From an uncultured Porphyromonadaceae bacterium (GTDB taxonomy: Bacteria > Bacteroidota > Bacteroidia > Bacteroidales > Muribaculaceae), in assembly GCA_947575235.1 (NCBI GenBank), contig CANPMT010000007.1, forward strand, positions 1 through 64,000: a DNA stretch of 64,000 nt, given 5' to 3'. The position numbers and the translations under genes are program-made. The notes beneath the pieces were generated by a model. It was not told the origin of the DNA, searched no databases, and saw nothing but the letters and a program-made list of their open reading frames with translations. Numbering within the stretch: position 1 is the stretch's first letter; every line of letters starts with the position of its first letter. Of this stretch, positions 15,424 to 23,969 are shown piece by piece.

Positions 15424-17451
15424 TCAGAACATCGATTTTACCTGGTTGTAGACGTTGTCAGCAGTGAAGCCGAGTTTCTCGTCGAGCACCTTGTAAGGTG
15501 CTGAGAAACCGAATGACTCCAGACCCCAGATCTTGCCGTCGGTGCCCACAAGACCGAGAAGGTTTACAGGAAGACCGGCTGTGAGTCCGAATTTCTTCAC
15601 ATCCTTGGGAAGAACCTCCTCCTGGTATGCTGAGGGCTGTGAACGGAAAAGTCCCTCTGAAGGAACCGACACGATGCGCACCTTCAGACCATCCTCACGG
15701 AGCTTCTTTGCACCGTCGACGAGTGTCGACACCTCAGAACCGGTGGCAACCAGCACAACATCAGGATTGGCATCAGAACCTGCAACAATGTAACCACCCT
15801 TCTCAACGAGCGAATAGTCGTTGCCGGCGGGGAGATTGTTGATGTTCTGGCGCGAGAGGATGAGGGCTGTCGGGGTGTAGACATTCTCCATAGCCAATTT
15901 CCAGGCCTCGGTGGTCTCAAGCGCGTCGGCCGGACGGAGCACGAGTACCGAGTTGCGGCCATGGTGATTCTTCAGCTTCTCCATAAGACGGATCTGTGCC
16001 TCCTGCTCAACGGGCTCGTGAGTGGGGCCGTCCTCACCTACGCGGAATGCGTCGTGAGTCCAGATGAACTTCACGGGAAGTTCCATCAGGGCAGCCATAC
16101 GGATGGCGGGCTTCATATAATCGGAGAATACGAAGAATGTGGCGCAGGCAGCGATGACACCACCATGCAGAGCCATGCCTATGCAGCAGCAAGCCATTGT
16201 GAGCTCAGCCACACCTGCCTGGAAGAACGCGCCTGAGAAGTCGCCCTTCTCAAGAGCCTTGGTCTGCTTGAGGAATGAGATGGTCTTGTCTGACTCTGAG
16301 AGGTCGGCCGAAGAGCAGATCATATTGGGAACCTGCTGGGCGAGCTGAGCCAGTACAGCGCCTGAGGCGTTACGGGTGGCATCGTTCTCCTTCTGCTCGA
16401 CTTTGCTCCAGTCGATCTTCGGGGCCTTGTTCTCAAACCAGTCGTTGAGAGCCTCAGCCTTCTCGGGATTGGCGTCAGCCCATGCCTTCTCCTCTGCCTT
16501 GCGCTCAGCCACGATACCCTCGAGAGCCTTCGCACGGTCGGCATAGAGAGCCTTCACCTCGTCGAAGATCACGAACGGATCATCGGGGTTGCCGCCGAGA
16601 TTGATGATAGTGTTGCGGTAAGCGTCGCCGCCGAGAGGTGCGCCATGAGTCTTGCAGTTGCACTCATAAGATGAGTTGTCGGCCTTACGGGCACCTTTGC
16701 CCATGATGCACTTGCCGATGATGAGTGTGGGACGCTCGCGCTCAGCCTTGGCGGCATTGAGAGCCATGCGGATCTCCTCTACGTCGTGGCCGTTGATCTC
16801 CATTACGTTCCATCCCCATGCGCGATATTTCATCGCGGTGTCTTCTGTTGTTACCTCGGCAGTAGTGGTTGAGAGCTGGATGTCGTTGGAGTCGTAGAAC
16901 ATCACGAGGTTGCCCAGACCGAGATGGCCGGCGATACGTCCTGCGCCCTGCGAGATCTCCTCCTGTATGCCACCGTCAGAGATATAGGCATAGATAGTCT
17001 CCTTCTCAAAGCCGGGATCGCCTGTGCGCGCGCCTAAGAATTTGGCGGCGATGGCAGCGCCTACGGCGAAGGTGTGACCCTGACCGAGGGGGCCGGAGGT
17101 GTTCTCAACACCGCGGGCGATGTCAAACTCCGGGTGGCCGGTTGTGGGGCTTCCCCACTGACGGAGCTCCTTGAGTTCGTCGATAGAGTACTTGCCGAAC
17201 ATAGCGAGCTGGGCATAGAGCATGGGTGCCATATGGCCCGGGTCAAGGTAGAAACGGTCGCGCGTTTTCCAGTTGGGGTCCTTGGGGTCGAAGATCAGGT
17301 ATTCGCTGAAAAGCACGTTGATGAAGTCAGCTCCACCCATCGCACCACCGGGATGGCCGGATTTCGCTTTTTCCACCATGGAAGCAGCCAGGATACGGAT
17401 ATTATCGGCTGCGCGGTTGAGAATTTCCTTTTTCATTTCAATATTTTTCAT
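15424..17451 (-). CDS. tkt: Transketolase
   Basis: The track ORF runs to 17535, but the ATG at 17451 (MKNIEMKKEILNRAADNIR) is the natural start (675 aa; the ATG at 17436 is also possible). The N-terminal TPP domain has KSGHPGGAMGGADF and the diphosphate/Mg site around ISDGGIQEEISQG..DSNDIQLS. The pyrimidine-binding domain has FFQAGVAELTM and HDAFRVGEDGPTHEPVEQ. The C-terminal domain is complete. It moves two-carbon ketol units between pentose and hexose phosphates in the cytoplasm. In this genome it would help process the xylose and arabinose released by the xylan locus. It is monocistronic, with a terminator downstream. Confidence 0.96.
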   Translation of the reverse strand: MKNIEMKKEILNRAADNIRILAASMVEKAKSGHPGGAMGGADFINVLFSEYLIFDPKDPNWKTRDRFYLDPGHMAPMLYAQLAMFGKYSIDELKELRQWGSPTTGHPEFDIARGVENTSGPLGQGHTFAVGAAIAAKFLGARTGDPGFEKETIYAYISDGGIQEEISQGAGRIAGHLGLGNLVMFYDSNDIQLSTTTAEVTTEDTAMKYRAWGWNVMEINGHDVEEIRMALNAAKAERERPTLIIGKCIMGKGARKADNSSYECNCKTHGAPLGGDAYRNTIINLGGNPDDPFVIFDEVKALYADRAKALEGIVAERKAEEKAWADANPEKAEALNDWFENKAPKIDWSKVEQKENDATRNASGAVLAQLAQQVPNMICSSADLSESDKTISFLKQTKALEKGDFSGAFFQAGVAELTMACCCIGMALHGGVIAACATFFVFSDYMKPAIRMAALMELPVKFIWTHDAFRVGEDGPTHEPVEQEAQIRLMEKLKNHHGRNSVLVLRPADALETTEAWKLAMENVYTPTALILSRQNINNLPAGNDYSLVEKGGYIVAGSDANPDVVLVATGSEVSTLVDGAKKLREDGLKVRIVSVPSEGLFRSQPSAYQEEVLPKDVKKFGLTAGLPVNLLGLVGTDGKIWGLESFGFSAPYKVLDEKLGFTADNVYNQVKSMF

Positions 17452-17626
17452 GTTGATTCTAAGCCGGACACCAGGCAAATGTTGCCATGCGCCCGGCGCC
17501 ATGAGTTGATTCGTGATGCAAAGATACAAAATCAAAATTAAAAATCGGTGGATTTTTTGACAGATATGAGGTTTAAAAAACTAAAAATAGCGGATAATCC
17601 ACCATAAATGTCAGTTTTTACAACAG

Positions 17627-17660
17627 AAAAGCCGTTTCCCCCGGTTGGGAAACGGCTTTA
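17627..17660 (-). terminator. Terminator of the Spy/CpxP-like gene
   Basis: A 13-bp perfect stem (AAAGCCGTTTCCC / GGGAAACGGCTTT) with a 6-base loop, followed by TTTT on the minus strand, 25 bases beyond the stop of the gene at 17685. Confidence 0.85.
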
Positions 17661-17684
17661 ATATCTTGCTGAAAAATTGCTTTG

Positions 17685-18275
17685 TCACACATTGGCCTGA
17701 GTGGCTGCGGCCTTCTCGGTGGCTGCGCGCTTCACTGCTTTTGCGTTCTTGTAGGCTTTCTTGCCGTTATGACGCATGGCTGTCTTCTTGTGTGCGGGTT
17801 TGGCAGTTGCCTTGTTCTCAAGAAACTTGGTGTACTGCTCCGGGGTAAGGATTGACTTCACACCCTCGAGATATTTCTTCTCGGCATCCTGACGCATGGC
17901 TTTCTTCTCGGCCTGCATCTGTTTTCTCTGCTCGGCGGTGAGTTTCTCCTTCACCTCTTTCTTGGCATCCTTTGTCTTGTTAGGACGGAGGGTCTCACGG
18001 AGCTCCTTGAGCTTGGTCTGCTGCTCGGCGGTGAGGTTGAGGCCTTCGAATGCCTTGTTGGGACAGTCGGCTCTGTTTGCCTTGTCACCTTTCTTCACCT
18101 TATCGCATTTCTTGGCTTTGGCGCAAGTGCCGGCTTTCTCGCCAGACTTGGTGCACTCGGTCTGCGCTGTGCAAGTGGGGGTAGCGCAGGTTGAGGTGGT
18201 GTTGTTGTCGGTGGCGGCGAATGCGCCGGAGGCAGAGATTGCGAGGATTGCGAGGCTCAAAAATACTTTCTTCAT
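17685..18275 (-). CDS. Periplasmic Spy/CpxP-like LTxxQ-motif protein, Cys-rich
   Basis: 196 aa. A signal peptide (MKKVFLSLAILAISASGAFA) is followed by a Cys-rich stretch (CATPTCTAQTEC.. with about seven Cys in residues 30-72). A helical region then shows three LTxEQ-type repeats: LTAEQQTKLKEL, LTAEQRKQMQAEK and LTPEQYTKFLE. The C-terminus is a Lys/Ala/His-rich basic tail. The LTxxQ repeats are the hallmark of the Spy/CpxP/ZraP superfamily of periplasmic chaperones and metal-stress proteins. The Cys cluster and basic tail are unusual additions and suggest metal or thiol binding. It is probably monocistronic, with its own promoter and terminator. Confidence 0.8.
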   Translation of the reverse strand: MKKVFLSLAILAISASGAFAATDNNTTSTCATPTCTAQTECTKSGEKAGTCAKAKKCDKVKKGDKANRADCPNKAFEGLNLTAEQQTKLKELRETLRPNKTKDAKKEVKEKLTAEQRKQMQAEKKAMRQDAEKKYLEGVKSILTPEQYTKFLENKATAKPAHKKTAMRHNGKKAYKNAKAVKRAATEKAAATQANV

Positions 18276-18356
18276 ATCGTTTCTGTTTTATTATTTTCTT
18301 ACTGTTTTTGTATTGGTTTTGTCTCTTTGACCGACACAATGTGATATGGTTTAACC

Positions 18357-18387
18357 CAAATATGGAGATTAACGCATATTAACCAAA
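18357..18387 (-). promoter_or_regulatory. Promoter of the Spy/CpxP-like gene
   Basis: On the minus strand: -33 TTTG (complement of 18384-18387), a 19-bp spacer and CATATTTG (complement of 18357-18364), one base off the -7 consensus. It lies about 80 bases upstream of the ATG. Confidence 0.5.
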
Positions 18388-18418
18388 ACGGCATGAAGTG
18401 TAATAATATGTATAAGAA

Positions 18419-19320
18419 TCAGAGCCACGCATTCTGCCGGGCTCGCACTGAGAGCGATCCGCTCAGAATCTTCACAAATTCCTGCATGGAGCGTTTTCGG
18501 TAGCTATCCTTGAGAATATGCACGCAGCCATCCATCTCAGCATCCTCCTCCTTGAGGGGGATGCTGAGATGCCTGTCTCGTTAAGGGTGGTGGCTTCGGC
18601 AAGCACGGAGGCCAGTCCCCCCTGACGTATCAGTTTGAGGAGGATGTTCACCTCGTTGAGTTCTATCTTCACCCGCAGCTCGTCGATACGTTTCCCTACA
18701 ATACGGTCGAAGAGATTACGGGCCTGCAGTCCGCGTGAGGGGAGGGCGAGGTCAAAGCGCCGCAGCATATCGAACGTCACCGCCTTCTCGCGGGCAAGGG
18801 GATGCGACTCATCCACAATCACGGCAAGGAAATTCTGGAAAAGGAAATGCGACTCGATTCCCGGAATCGGTTTGGTGGGTTTGAAAGCCAACACGAAGTC
18901 GAGTTTACGGTCGCTGAGCAGCTCCATCAGCTCCGCCATAGGTTTGTAGAGGATATTGAGCTTGACTTTGGGGAATTTCTCCTTGAATTCAAAGAGTGAT
19001 TCGGTGAGTATGGGGCTGAAGGAGTAGGTCACCCCGATGTCGAGGCGACCGCCGAGTCCGGCGTCGAGGTCGACGATACGCTGGCGGCATTGCTCGGCGT
19101 CGCGCAGGGTGAGGCGCGCATAAGGGAGGAGCTCGGTGCCCGCCTCGGTAAGAGCCACCGAATGGCTGGTGCGCACGAGTAGCTGTGTGCCGAGACTCTC
19201 CTCGAGCTGGCGCACCTGTTGCGAGAGAGTACTCTGTGTTATGAAGAGTTCGCGCGAGGCTTCGGAGAAATTCAGAGTCTCCGCCACCTTCACAAAATAT
19301 CTTAGCTGGCGCAATTCCAT
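18419..19320 (-). pseudogene. LysR family transcriptional regulator, C-terminus frameshifted
   Basis: The N-terminal winged HTH (MELRQLRYFVKVAETLNFSEAS..ITQSTLSQQVRQLE) and most of the LysR effector domain are intact. The open frame ends at 18472 with an anomalous basic tail (PSRRRMLRWMAACIF..). A shift of one base at about 18550-18560 restores PLKEEDAEMDGCVHILKDS..MQEFVKIL and runs to a stop at 18419, giving a normal length of about 300 aa. One base is missing inside a 13-bp perfect inverted repeat (18533-18545 / 18559-18571). As written the product is 282 aa with a wrong last 27 or so residues, perhaps still DNA-binding. It is the last gene of the yjjP/yjjB-like operon and may control it. 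A sequencing error cannot be excluded. Confidence 0.75.
18533..18571. repeat. Perfect 13-bp inverted repeat inside the LysR gene
   Basis: CATCTCAGCATCC and GGATGCTGAGATG face each other across a 13-base centre that itself holds CCTC/GAGG. It lies exactly where the LysR reading frame breaks. It is inside the coding region, about 100 bases before the restored stop, so a simple terminator role is unlikely. Confidence 0.85.
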
Positions 19321-19327
19321 AATAATC

Positions 19328-19810
19328 TTAACGTGTGGCGGTGAAAGCTTTCCCCTTGAACATGAATATCGGGAGAGTGGCGGCTATGACCATGGCGAAA
19401 ATGATGGCCACGCATATGAGTCCGTTCTCGGCAAACTGGTAGAAATAGAAATTGAATTTCTCCTGCGAGCTTCCCAACAGACACATCACGAGGCCACCAA
19501 ACGAGCGGTAGGCATACATGCCCGGAATCATCGGCAGTAGCGACGGGAAGAGGTAAGCCTCGGCGGGAGTCTTGGCCAGCGGGGAGGCGAAGACAGCCAG
19601 AACGCCTATCACGAAAGATGCCGTGAAAGTGGCTATTATGATATGCATGTCAAGAAGGTCCTTATTCATGAGGATGAAGCGTGTGGAGTGGCCGATGGCG
19701 GCGATAAGTCCGCACCAGAGATAGGCGCGTCGGGGAATCCGGCTGATGGAGCCGAAGCCTATGGCAGCCATAGCCGCGAAGAGAGCGTCTTTTAATACTT
19801 CGAATAGCAT
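19328..19810 (-). CDS. yjjB: YjjB-like membrane subunit of a split ThrE-type exporter
   Basis: The track ORF extends to 20092 only by running through the upstream gene in another frame; the ATG at 19810 (MLFEVLKDALFAAMAAIGFGS) gives 160 aa, the length of E. coli YjjB (DUF3815/ThrE_2). Four to five hydrophobic helices are visible, with a conserved PGMYAYRSF stretch. It lies 29 bases after the YjjP-like gene. In E. coli the YjjP-YjjB pair is reported to export succinate, while the fused ThrE exports threonine/serine. In a succinate-producing Bacteroidales either substrate is plausible. It acts in the cytoplasmic membrane. Confidence 0.75.
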   Translation of the reverse strand: MLFEVLKDALFAAMAAIGFGSISRIPRRAYLWCGLIAAIGHSTRFILMNKDLLDMHIIIATFTASFVIGVLAVFASPLAKTPAEAYLFPSLLPMIPGMYAYRSFGGLVMCLLGSSQEKFNFYFYQFAENGLICVAIIFAMVIAATLPIFMFKGKAFTATR

Positions 19811-19839
19811 TGCGGGTGGGGGAGTAGGGGGATAAATGG

Positions 19840-20670
19840 TCAGAACATGCCCACCTTCATCAGTTTCATACCTAAGCAGAGACCACCGGAGAGACAAGCG
19901 GTAAGCACAGTGGCGTCGGTGAAACGGCTGAATGAGCAGATATAGTGGTGGTAGAGGAGGTCGCTGAAAGAGTTCAGGAACGGTATTCCCGGCACGAGAT
20001 AGAGCACGCTTGTGCCTACGGCTATGGCCGGGGTGGTGCTGGTGGGGAATAGATAGTCGGTGGCTCCGATCACAGATGATACGAATGCGCATATGAAGAA
20101 CACCACACGGGTGTCGACATGGCGACGCACCAGCATCTGCTTTAGGTTGAATCCGGCCGCAGTGGCGATAAAGACGATAGCCATGGCCACGGGGTCACCC
20201 CCGAATATGCCGCAGAACGAGGCGTTGGCCAGCGAGGCCAGAAGGAGTGTCAGCCAGGGTTTCTCGGAGTCGGAGCTTGCGATGGCGTCATAGCGGGCGC
20301 GTGCCGTGTGCAGGGAGAGCCCCTCATCCTTGACCTGCCAGCTGAGCTGGCTGAGACGGGTGTTGAGGCTGAAACTGATGGGGGCCGATTTGACAGATGA
20401 TATCGATGTGAACCGGTCGTCATCCTCCTCATCCCATACGGTCATATGTATATGGCGCGGCATGATTGTGAGTTCCACCTTCTTGCCGAATGCCTTTGCC
20501 ATACGGTTGATGTTCTTCTCCAGACGTATGCAGGTGGCGCCGCACCCCAGCAACGTTACGGAATATTCAGCCAGGAAGAGACAGACCTCCTTGGATGAAA
20601 GGCGTGACGTAGACTTCAGATATGGATTTGGCTCATGCAGCTCGATCCTCTCAATTGATGTTTGAGTCAT
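19840..20670 (-). CDS. yjjP: YjjP-like subunit of a split ThrE-type exporter (DUF1212)
   Basis: The ATG at 20670 (MTQTSIERIELHEPNPY) gives 276 aa, close to E. coli YjjP. The soluble N-terminal part (about 1-135) includes LLGCGATCIRLEKNINRMAKAFG and a HIHMTVWDEEDDD segment typical of the DUF1212/ThrE N-terminal domain. About five membrane helices follow (SLANASFCGIFGGDPVAMAIVF, VVFFICAFVSSVIGA, LYLVPGIPFLNSFSDLL). Its start overlaps the end of the 77-aa membrane protein by 20 bases, and YjjB follows. Together YjjP and YjjB form one carrier. Confidence 0.78.
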   Translation of the reverse strand: MTQTSIERIELHEPNPYLKSTSRLSSKEVCLFLAEYSVTLLGCGATCIRLEKNINRMAKAFGKKVELTIMPRHIHMTVWDEEDDDRFTSISSVKSAPISFSLNTRLSQLSWQVKDEGLSLHTARARYDAIASSDSEKPWLTLLLASLANASFCGIFGGDPVAMAIVFIATAAGFNLKQMLVRRHVDTRVVFFICAFVSSVIGATDYLFPTSTTPAIAVGTSVLYLVPGIPFLNSFSDLLYHHYICSFSRFTDATVLTACLSGGLCLGMKLMKVGMF

Positions 20671-20884
20671 AGAGATCATTGAAAGATGACTCGAAGTTAT
20701 CGCCCGGTATAAAGAATTCCTCATCCTCCTTGCCGAGTTCCACAAGGCGGAATCTGCGGGGAGATTTAGCGGCATTCATTTCAGAATGTGTGTTGGAAGA
20801 TGAAATTTCGCTTATCACTCTTACGATAATAAGGAGTGAGAGGATGACGGCAACTGCGAGCCAGATGATTAAAGAGGTTGTCAT
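20651..20884 (-). CDS. Small single-pass membrane protein, 77 aa
   Basis: One strong N-terminal membrane helix (TTSLIIWLAVAVILSLLIIVRV) is followed by a hydrophilic tail, basic (KSPRRFRLVELGKEDEE) then acidic/polar. It is the first gene of the operon and its 3' end overlaps the start of the YjjP-like gene by 20 bases, so translation is probably coupled. No family recognised. An accessory or stabilising subunit of the exporter is an inference from the overlap only. Confidence 0.7.
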   Translation of the reverse strand: MTTSLIIWLAVAVILSLLIIVRVISEISSSNTHSEMNAAKSPRRFRLVELGKEDEEFFIPGDNFESSFNDLYDSNIN

Positions 20885-20956
20885 AACTTTACATTTTTTA
20901 AATTCGATGCAAAGTTAACAACCGGCTTAGGGAAAAGATGAGGCTTTTCGATAGAT

Positions 20957-20998
20957 TATATCAATAGCGGCATTCAGAGTGATGCCGCTATTGATATA
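20957..20998 (-). terminator. 17-bp perfect hairpin after purT
   Basis: TATATCAATAGCGGCAT pairs perfectly with its inverse (20957-20973 with 20982-20998) across an 8-base loop, 6 bases beyond the purT stop. There is no clear T-tract, so it may terminate or protect the 3' end. Confidence 0.65.
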
Positions 20999-21004
20999 GT
21001 ATGG

Positions 21005-22189
21005 TCAGTCGAGTGAGACTTTGAGTTTGTCATAAGCGCGCGAAGCCTTCTCGCGGGCCTCCTCGACAGTGTCGGCCGTGGCGAGAATCACACCCATGCG
21101 GCGGTGACCGTGCACTTCAGGTTTGCCGAATATCCGGAGCTGCGTACCCGGTTCGGCGAGCACCTCCTCAAGATTGTCAAACTCAACACAATCCGTGTCG
21201 CCCTCCACCACGATGGCGCGCGATGCCGAGGGTGCGTAGAATCTGATTGAGGGTACGGGGAGTCCGAGCAGCGCGCGTGCATGCAGGGCGAACTCAGAGA
21301 GGTCCTGCGAGATCATTGTCACCATGCCGGTGTCATGCGGGCGCGGCGACACCTCGCTGAAGATAACCTTGTCACCCTTGATGAAGAGCTCCACGCCGAA
21401 TATTCCGTATCCGCCCAAGGCATCGGTGACTTTACGGGCAATCTCTTTGGCAGATTCGATAGCAGCGTTCGACATTGGCTGTGGCTGCCATGAATAACGG
21501 TAGTCGCCGTTGACCTGGATGTGGCCCACAGGTTCGCAGAAAGTGGTGCCCGACACGCTTCTTACTGTGAGGAGTGTGATTTCATAATCGAAATCCACGA
21601 AACCCTCCACGATTACACGTCCGGCACCTGCGCGGCCACCCTCCTGGGCCTCTTTCCAGGCAGCCTCGATATCCTCGCGGCGGCGGATTGTGCTCTGTCC
21701 GTGGCCCGATGAGCTCATTACAGGTTTCACAACGCAAGGGAGTCCGATAGTGTCGATGGCCTGTTCGAATTCCTCGCGGGTAGAAGCAAACATATACGGA
21801 GAGGTAGTGATGCCCAGTTCCTCGGCTGCGAGGCGTCGGATACCCTCACGGTTCATGGTGAGCCAAGCGGCGCGAGCGGTGGGGGTTACGTTGAAACCCT
21901 CCTTCTCAAGCTCAACGAGAGTGGGGGTGGCGATAGCCTCGATTTCAGGTATGATATGGTCAGGGCGTTCGAGTTCCACGATTCTGCGCAGTTCGTCGCC
22001 GTCGAGCATATTGAACACATGAGAGCGGTGGGCCACCTGCATAGCCGGTGCGCCGGGATACTTGTCGCATGCCACGACCTCCACGCCGAGGCGCTGCAGC
22101 TCAAGAGCCACCTCCTTACCGAGTTCGCCGCTTCCGAGCAGAAGGGCCTTCCGCCCCTTGGGGGTCATCACACTTCCTATTTTAGCCAT
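21005..22189 (-). CDS. purT: Formate-dependent phosphoribosylglycinamide formyltransferase 2
   Basis: 394 aa, full length. An N-terminal pre-ATP-grasp domain ([22 protein letters not shown]) is followed by an ATP-grasp core ([32 protein letters not shown]) and catalytic/metal residues in [27 protein letters not shown]. It uses ATP and formate to formylate GAR in purine synthesis, without folate. It appears monocistronic, with a -7-like CAAAATTA on the plus strand at 22232-22239 and a hairpin after the stop. Confidence 0.97.
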   Translation of the reverse strand: MAKIGSVMTPKGRKALLLGSGELGKEVALELQRLGVEVVACDKYPGAPAMQVAHRSHVFNMLDGDELRRIVELERPDHIIPEIEAIATPTLVELEKEGFNVTPTARAAWLTMNREGIRRLAAEELGITTSPYMFASTREEFEQAIDTIGLPCVVKPVMSSSGHGQSTIRRREDIEAAWKEAQEGGRAGAGRVIVEGFVDFDYEITLLTVRSVSGTTFCEPVGHIQVNGDYRYSWQPQPMSNAAIESAKEIARKVTDALGGYGIFGVELFIKGDKVIFSEVSPRPHDTGMVTMISQDLSEFALHARALLGLPVPSIRFYAPSASRAIVVEGDTDCVEFDNLEEVLAEPGTQLRIFGKPEVHGHRRMGVILATADTVEEAREKASRAYDKLKVSLD

Positions 22190-22286
22190 AGTGGATAAGT
22201 TATTATGGAATATTTAAATGAATAGAGTGTGCAAAATTACAAAAAATTCCGCACACTCTTTACACACTCCTCTGAAGAAGTTATGG

Positions 22287-23597
22287 TCAGCCTATTATAT
22301 CCATAAGGCGGACGGCATCTATATACTGGGCTATCCCCTCGGCCACAAGCTGGGCGTCGCGCATGGCATGCACCACGGTGGCAGGCTGGTTTGCCACGTC
22401 GCCACCGGCGAACACCCCTTTGCGGGTGGTCATTCCGTAGGGGGTGTCGCGGGTAAGCACATATCCCTTGTCATCAACGTCGATACCCTCGGTAGTGGAT
22501 ACGATACGCGAGGCCGGGGCGCTTCCCACGGCCAGCACGAGCCAGTCGGCCTGCAGCGAGAGCTTCTCGCCGTCGCAATCCACCTCAATTGAGGAGAGAC
22601 GGCCATTGTCGGCGCCATGCACACGTGTCACTGAAGACTTCCACATGAATTTCACACCCTCGGCCACCGCCTCGTCATACTCAGCCCGCAGGGCCTTCAT
22701 CTCATTTATGGTGCGGTGATATATCACCGTCACCTCGGCTGCACCCATACGCACGGCGGTGCGTGCGGCATCCATCGCCGTATTGCCGCAGCCTATCACA
22801 AACACCTTGTCACCCTCGTTGATAAGCACCTCGTTGCGGTTGAGGTAGCCGCTGTTGAAGAGGCTGACGCGGCGCAGGAACCATATGGCCTGGCGCACGC
22901 CATGATGATTTATGCCCGGGATATCCAGTTTCTTGGGACGCCCTGTGCCGGTGCCCATGAATATGGCGTCGAATCCCTGCGCGAAGAGGTCGTCTACGGT
23001 GAAATGTTCGCCGATAGTGGTGTTGAGATGGAACGGCACACCGAGGTTCTCGATTTTCTGGATCTCATGGCGCACCACCTCCTTGGGTAGGCGGTATTCC
23101 GGTATGCCGAACATCAGCACGCCACCCGGCTCAGGCTCCATCTCGAAAATCTCGACATAGAATCCCTTTCGCGATAAGTCGCCCGCGATGGTGAGTCCTG
23201 CGGGTCCGCTTCCGATTACGGCCACGCGTCCGCGGTTCTTCTCCGGAATATTCTCATGCGAGAGGTTGGCCTCGGAGTCGAAGTCGGAGACGAAACTTTC
23301 AAGTTTGCCGATATGGATAGGGTCGTTCTTCTTATTCAGCACACAGTTACCCTCGCACTGTCGTTCATGGGCGCACACGCGTCCGCACACAGCCGGGAGA
23401 TTGCTTTTGCGGTGAATGATTTTCATGGCATTTCCGAAATTACCCTTGGCGAGTTCGGAAATCCATTCCGGTATGTCATTGCTTACAGGGCATCCTCTCT
23501 GGCAGAGCGGCACCTTGCAGTTAAGACAGCGCTGCGCCTCCCGGATAGCTTCCGGGAGGGTGTATCTTTCAGATACTTCCTTAAAATCATTAGGCAT
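22287..23597 (-). CDS. gltD: NADPH-dependent glutamate synthase small-subunit-type flavoprotein
   Basis: 436 aa. The N-terminal Fe-S domain has CLNCKVPLCQRGCPVSNDIP and CGRVCAHERQCEGNCV. It is followed by an FAD site VAVIGSGPAGLTIAG and an NAD(P)H site VFVIGCGNTAMDAARTAVRMG. It would deliver NADPH electrons to GltB. The length and N-terminus fit the GltA/TIGR01316-like branch at least as well as classical GltD, and relatives also work in NfnB/sulfide dehydrogenase complexes, so the partner is not certain. The only obvious partner in the window is gltB, 14 kb away on the other strand. A -7-like TAATTTTG (complement of 23626-23633) lies upstream. Confidence 0.88.
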   Translation of the reverse strand: MPNDFKEVSERYTLPEAIREAQRCLNCKVPLCQRGCPVSNDIPEWISELAKGNFGNAMKIIHRKSNLPAVCGRVCAHERQCEGNCVLNKKNDPIHIGKLESFVSDFDSEANLSHENIPEKNRGRVAVIGSGPAGLTIAGDLSRKGFYVEIFEMEPEPGGVLMFGIPEYRLPKEVVRHEIQKIENLGVPFHLNTTIGEHFTVDDLFAQGFDAIFMGTGTGRPKKLDIPGINHHGVRQAIWFLRRVSLFNSGYLNRNEVLINEGDKVFVIGCGNTAMDAARTAVRMGAAEVTVIYHRTINEMKALRAEYDEAVAEGVKFMWKSSVTRVHGADNGRLSSIEVDCDGEKLSLQADWLVLAVGSAPASRIVSTTEGIDVDDKGYVLTRDTPYGMTTRKGVFAGGDVANQPATVVHAMRDAQLVAEGIAQYIDAVRLMDIIG

Positions 23598-23698
23598 AGG
23601 TTATTTCTATAAATGTTTCAACTTACAAAATTACAACAATAATAATGAATAATACGAATGAATATATTTGAATACACAAAAATATAAGGTTCGGTTCA

Positions 23699-23738
23699 CT
23701 AAGAAACTGTCTAAAATTTATTTTAAACAGTTTCTTAG
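23699..23738. repeat. 19-bp near-perfect palindrome
   Basis: CTAAGAAACTGTCTAAAAT is repeated in inverted orientation as ATTTTAAACAGTTTCTTAG with one mismatch and almost no loop. It is far from both flanking genes. It resembles fused ends of an insertion sequence or a MITE more than a terminator, but no target duplication was identified. Confidence 0.7.
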
Positions 23739-23893
23739 AGTGGATGGCCGGTGAGGGGTGTGGGCTTTACATCTTGACGGCTATCTCAGGTAAATAATTT
23801 CATGAGAGAGTGAGGTGTGTGGTGTCATTTAAGAAAATAATTGTTAATTTTAATGATTGTAATGAGAGAAATATTGGATAACGTGGTTGAAAG

Positions 23894-23924
23894 TTTGATT
23901 TTATAAAAAGAAATGTTAACTTTG
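23894..23924 (+). promoter_or_regulatory. Promoter of the secreted repeat-protein operon
   Basis: A -33 TTTG (23894-23897), a 19-bp spacer and TAACTTTG (23917-23924), a full match to consensus, lie 45 bases before the ATG at 23970. Confidence 0.85.
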
Positions 23925-23969
23925 CGTCATTATCACTGAAGTTATTTAATTCAAACAAACTAATATCGT

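Larger units (their letters stand above)
23598..23969. other. Gene-free region between divergent gltD and the secreted repeat genes
   Basis: 372 bases hold the minus-strand gltD leader, a 19-bp near-perfect palindrome (23699-23738), and the plus-strand promoter at 23894-23924. No ORF with support was found. Confidence 0.7.

Noticed and set aside
18540-18560. Programmed -1 frameshift at the C5 run in the LysR gene
   Set aside because: The Pro codon on CCC could slip back by one base, and a hairpin is present, but LysR proteins are not known to use frameshifting, and the missing-base model explains the repeat better. Kept only as an alternative.
19811-20092. N-terminal extension of the YjjB-like ORF in the track
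   Set aside because: The extension (RSHRLSIPHQHHPGHSRR..) is the YjjP coding region read in another frame. The ATG at 19810 gives the normal family length.
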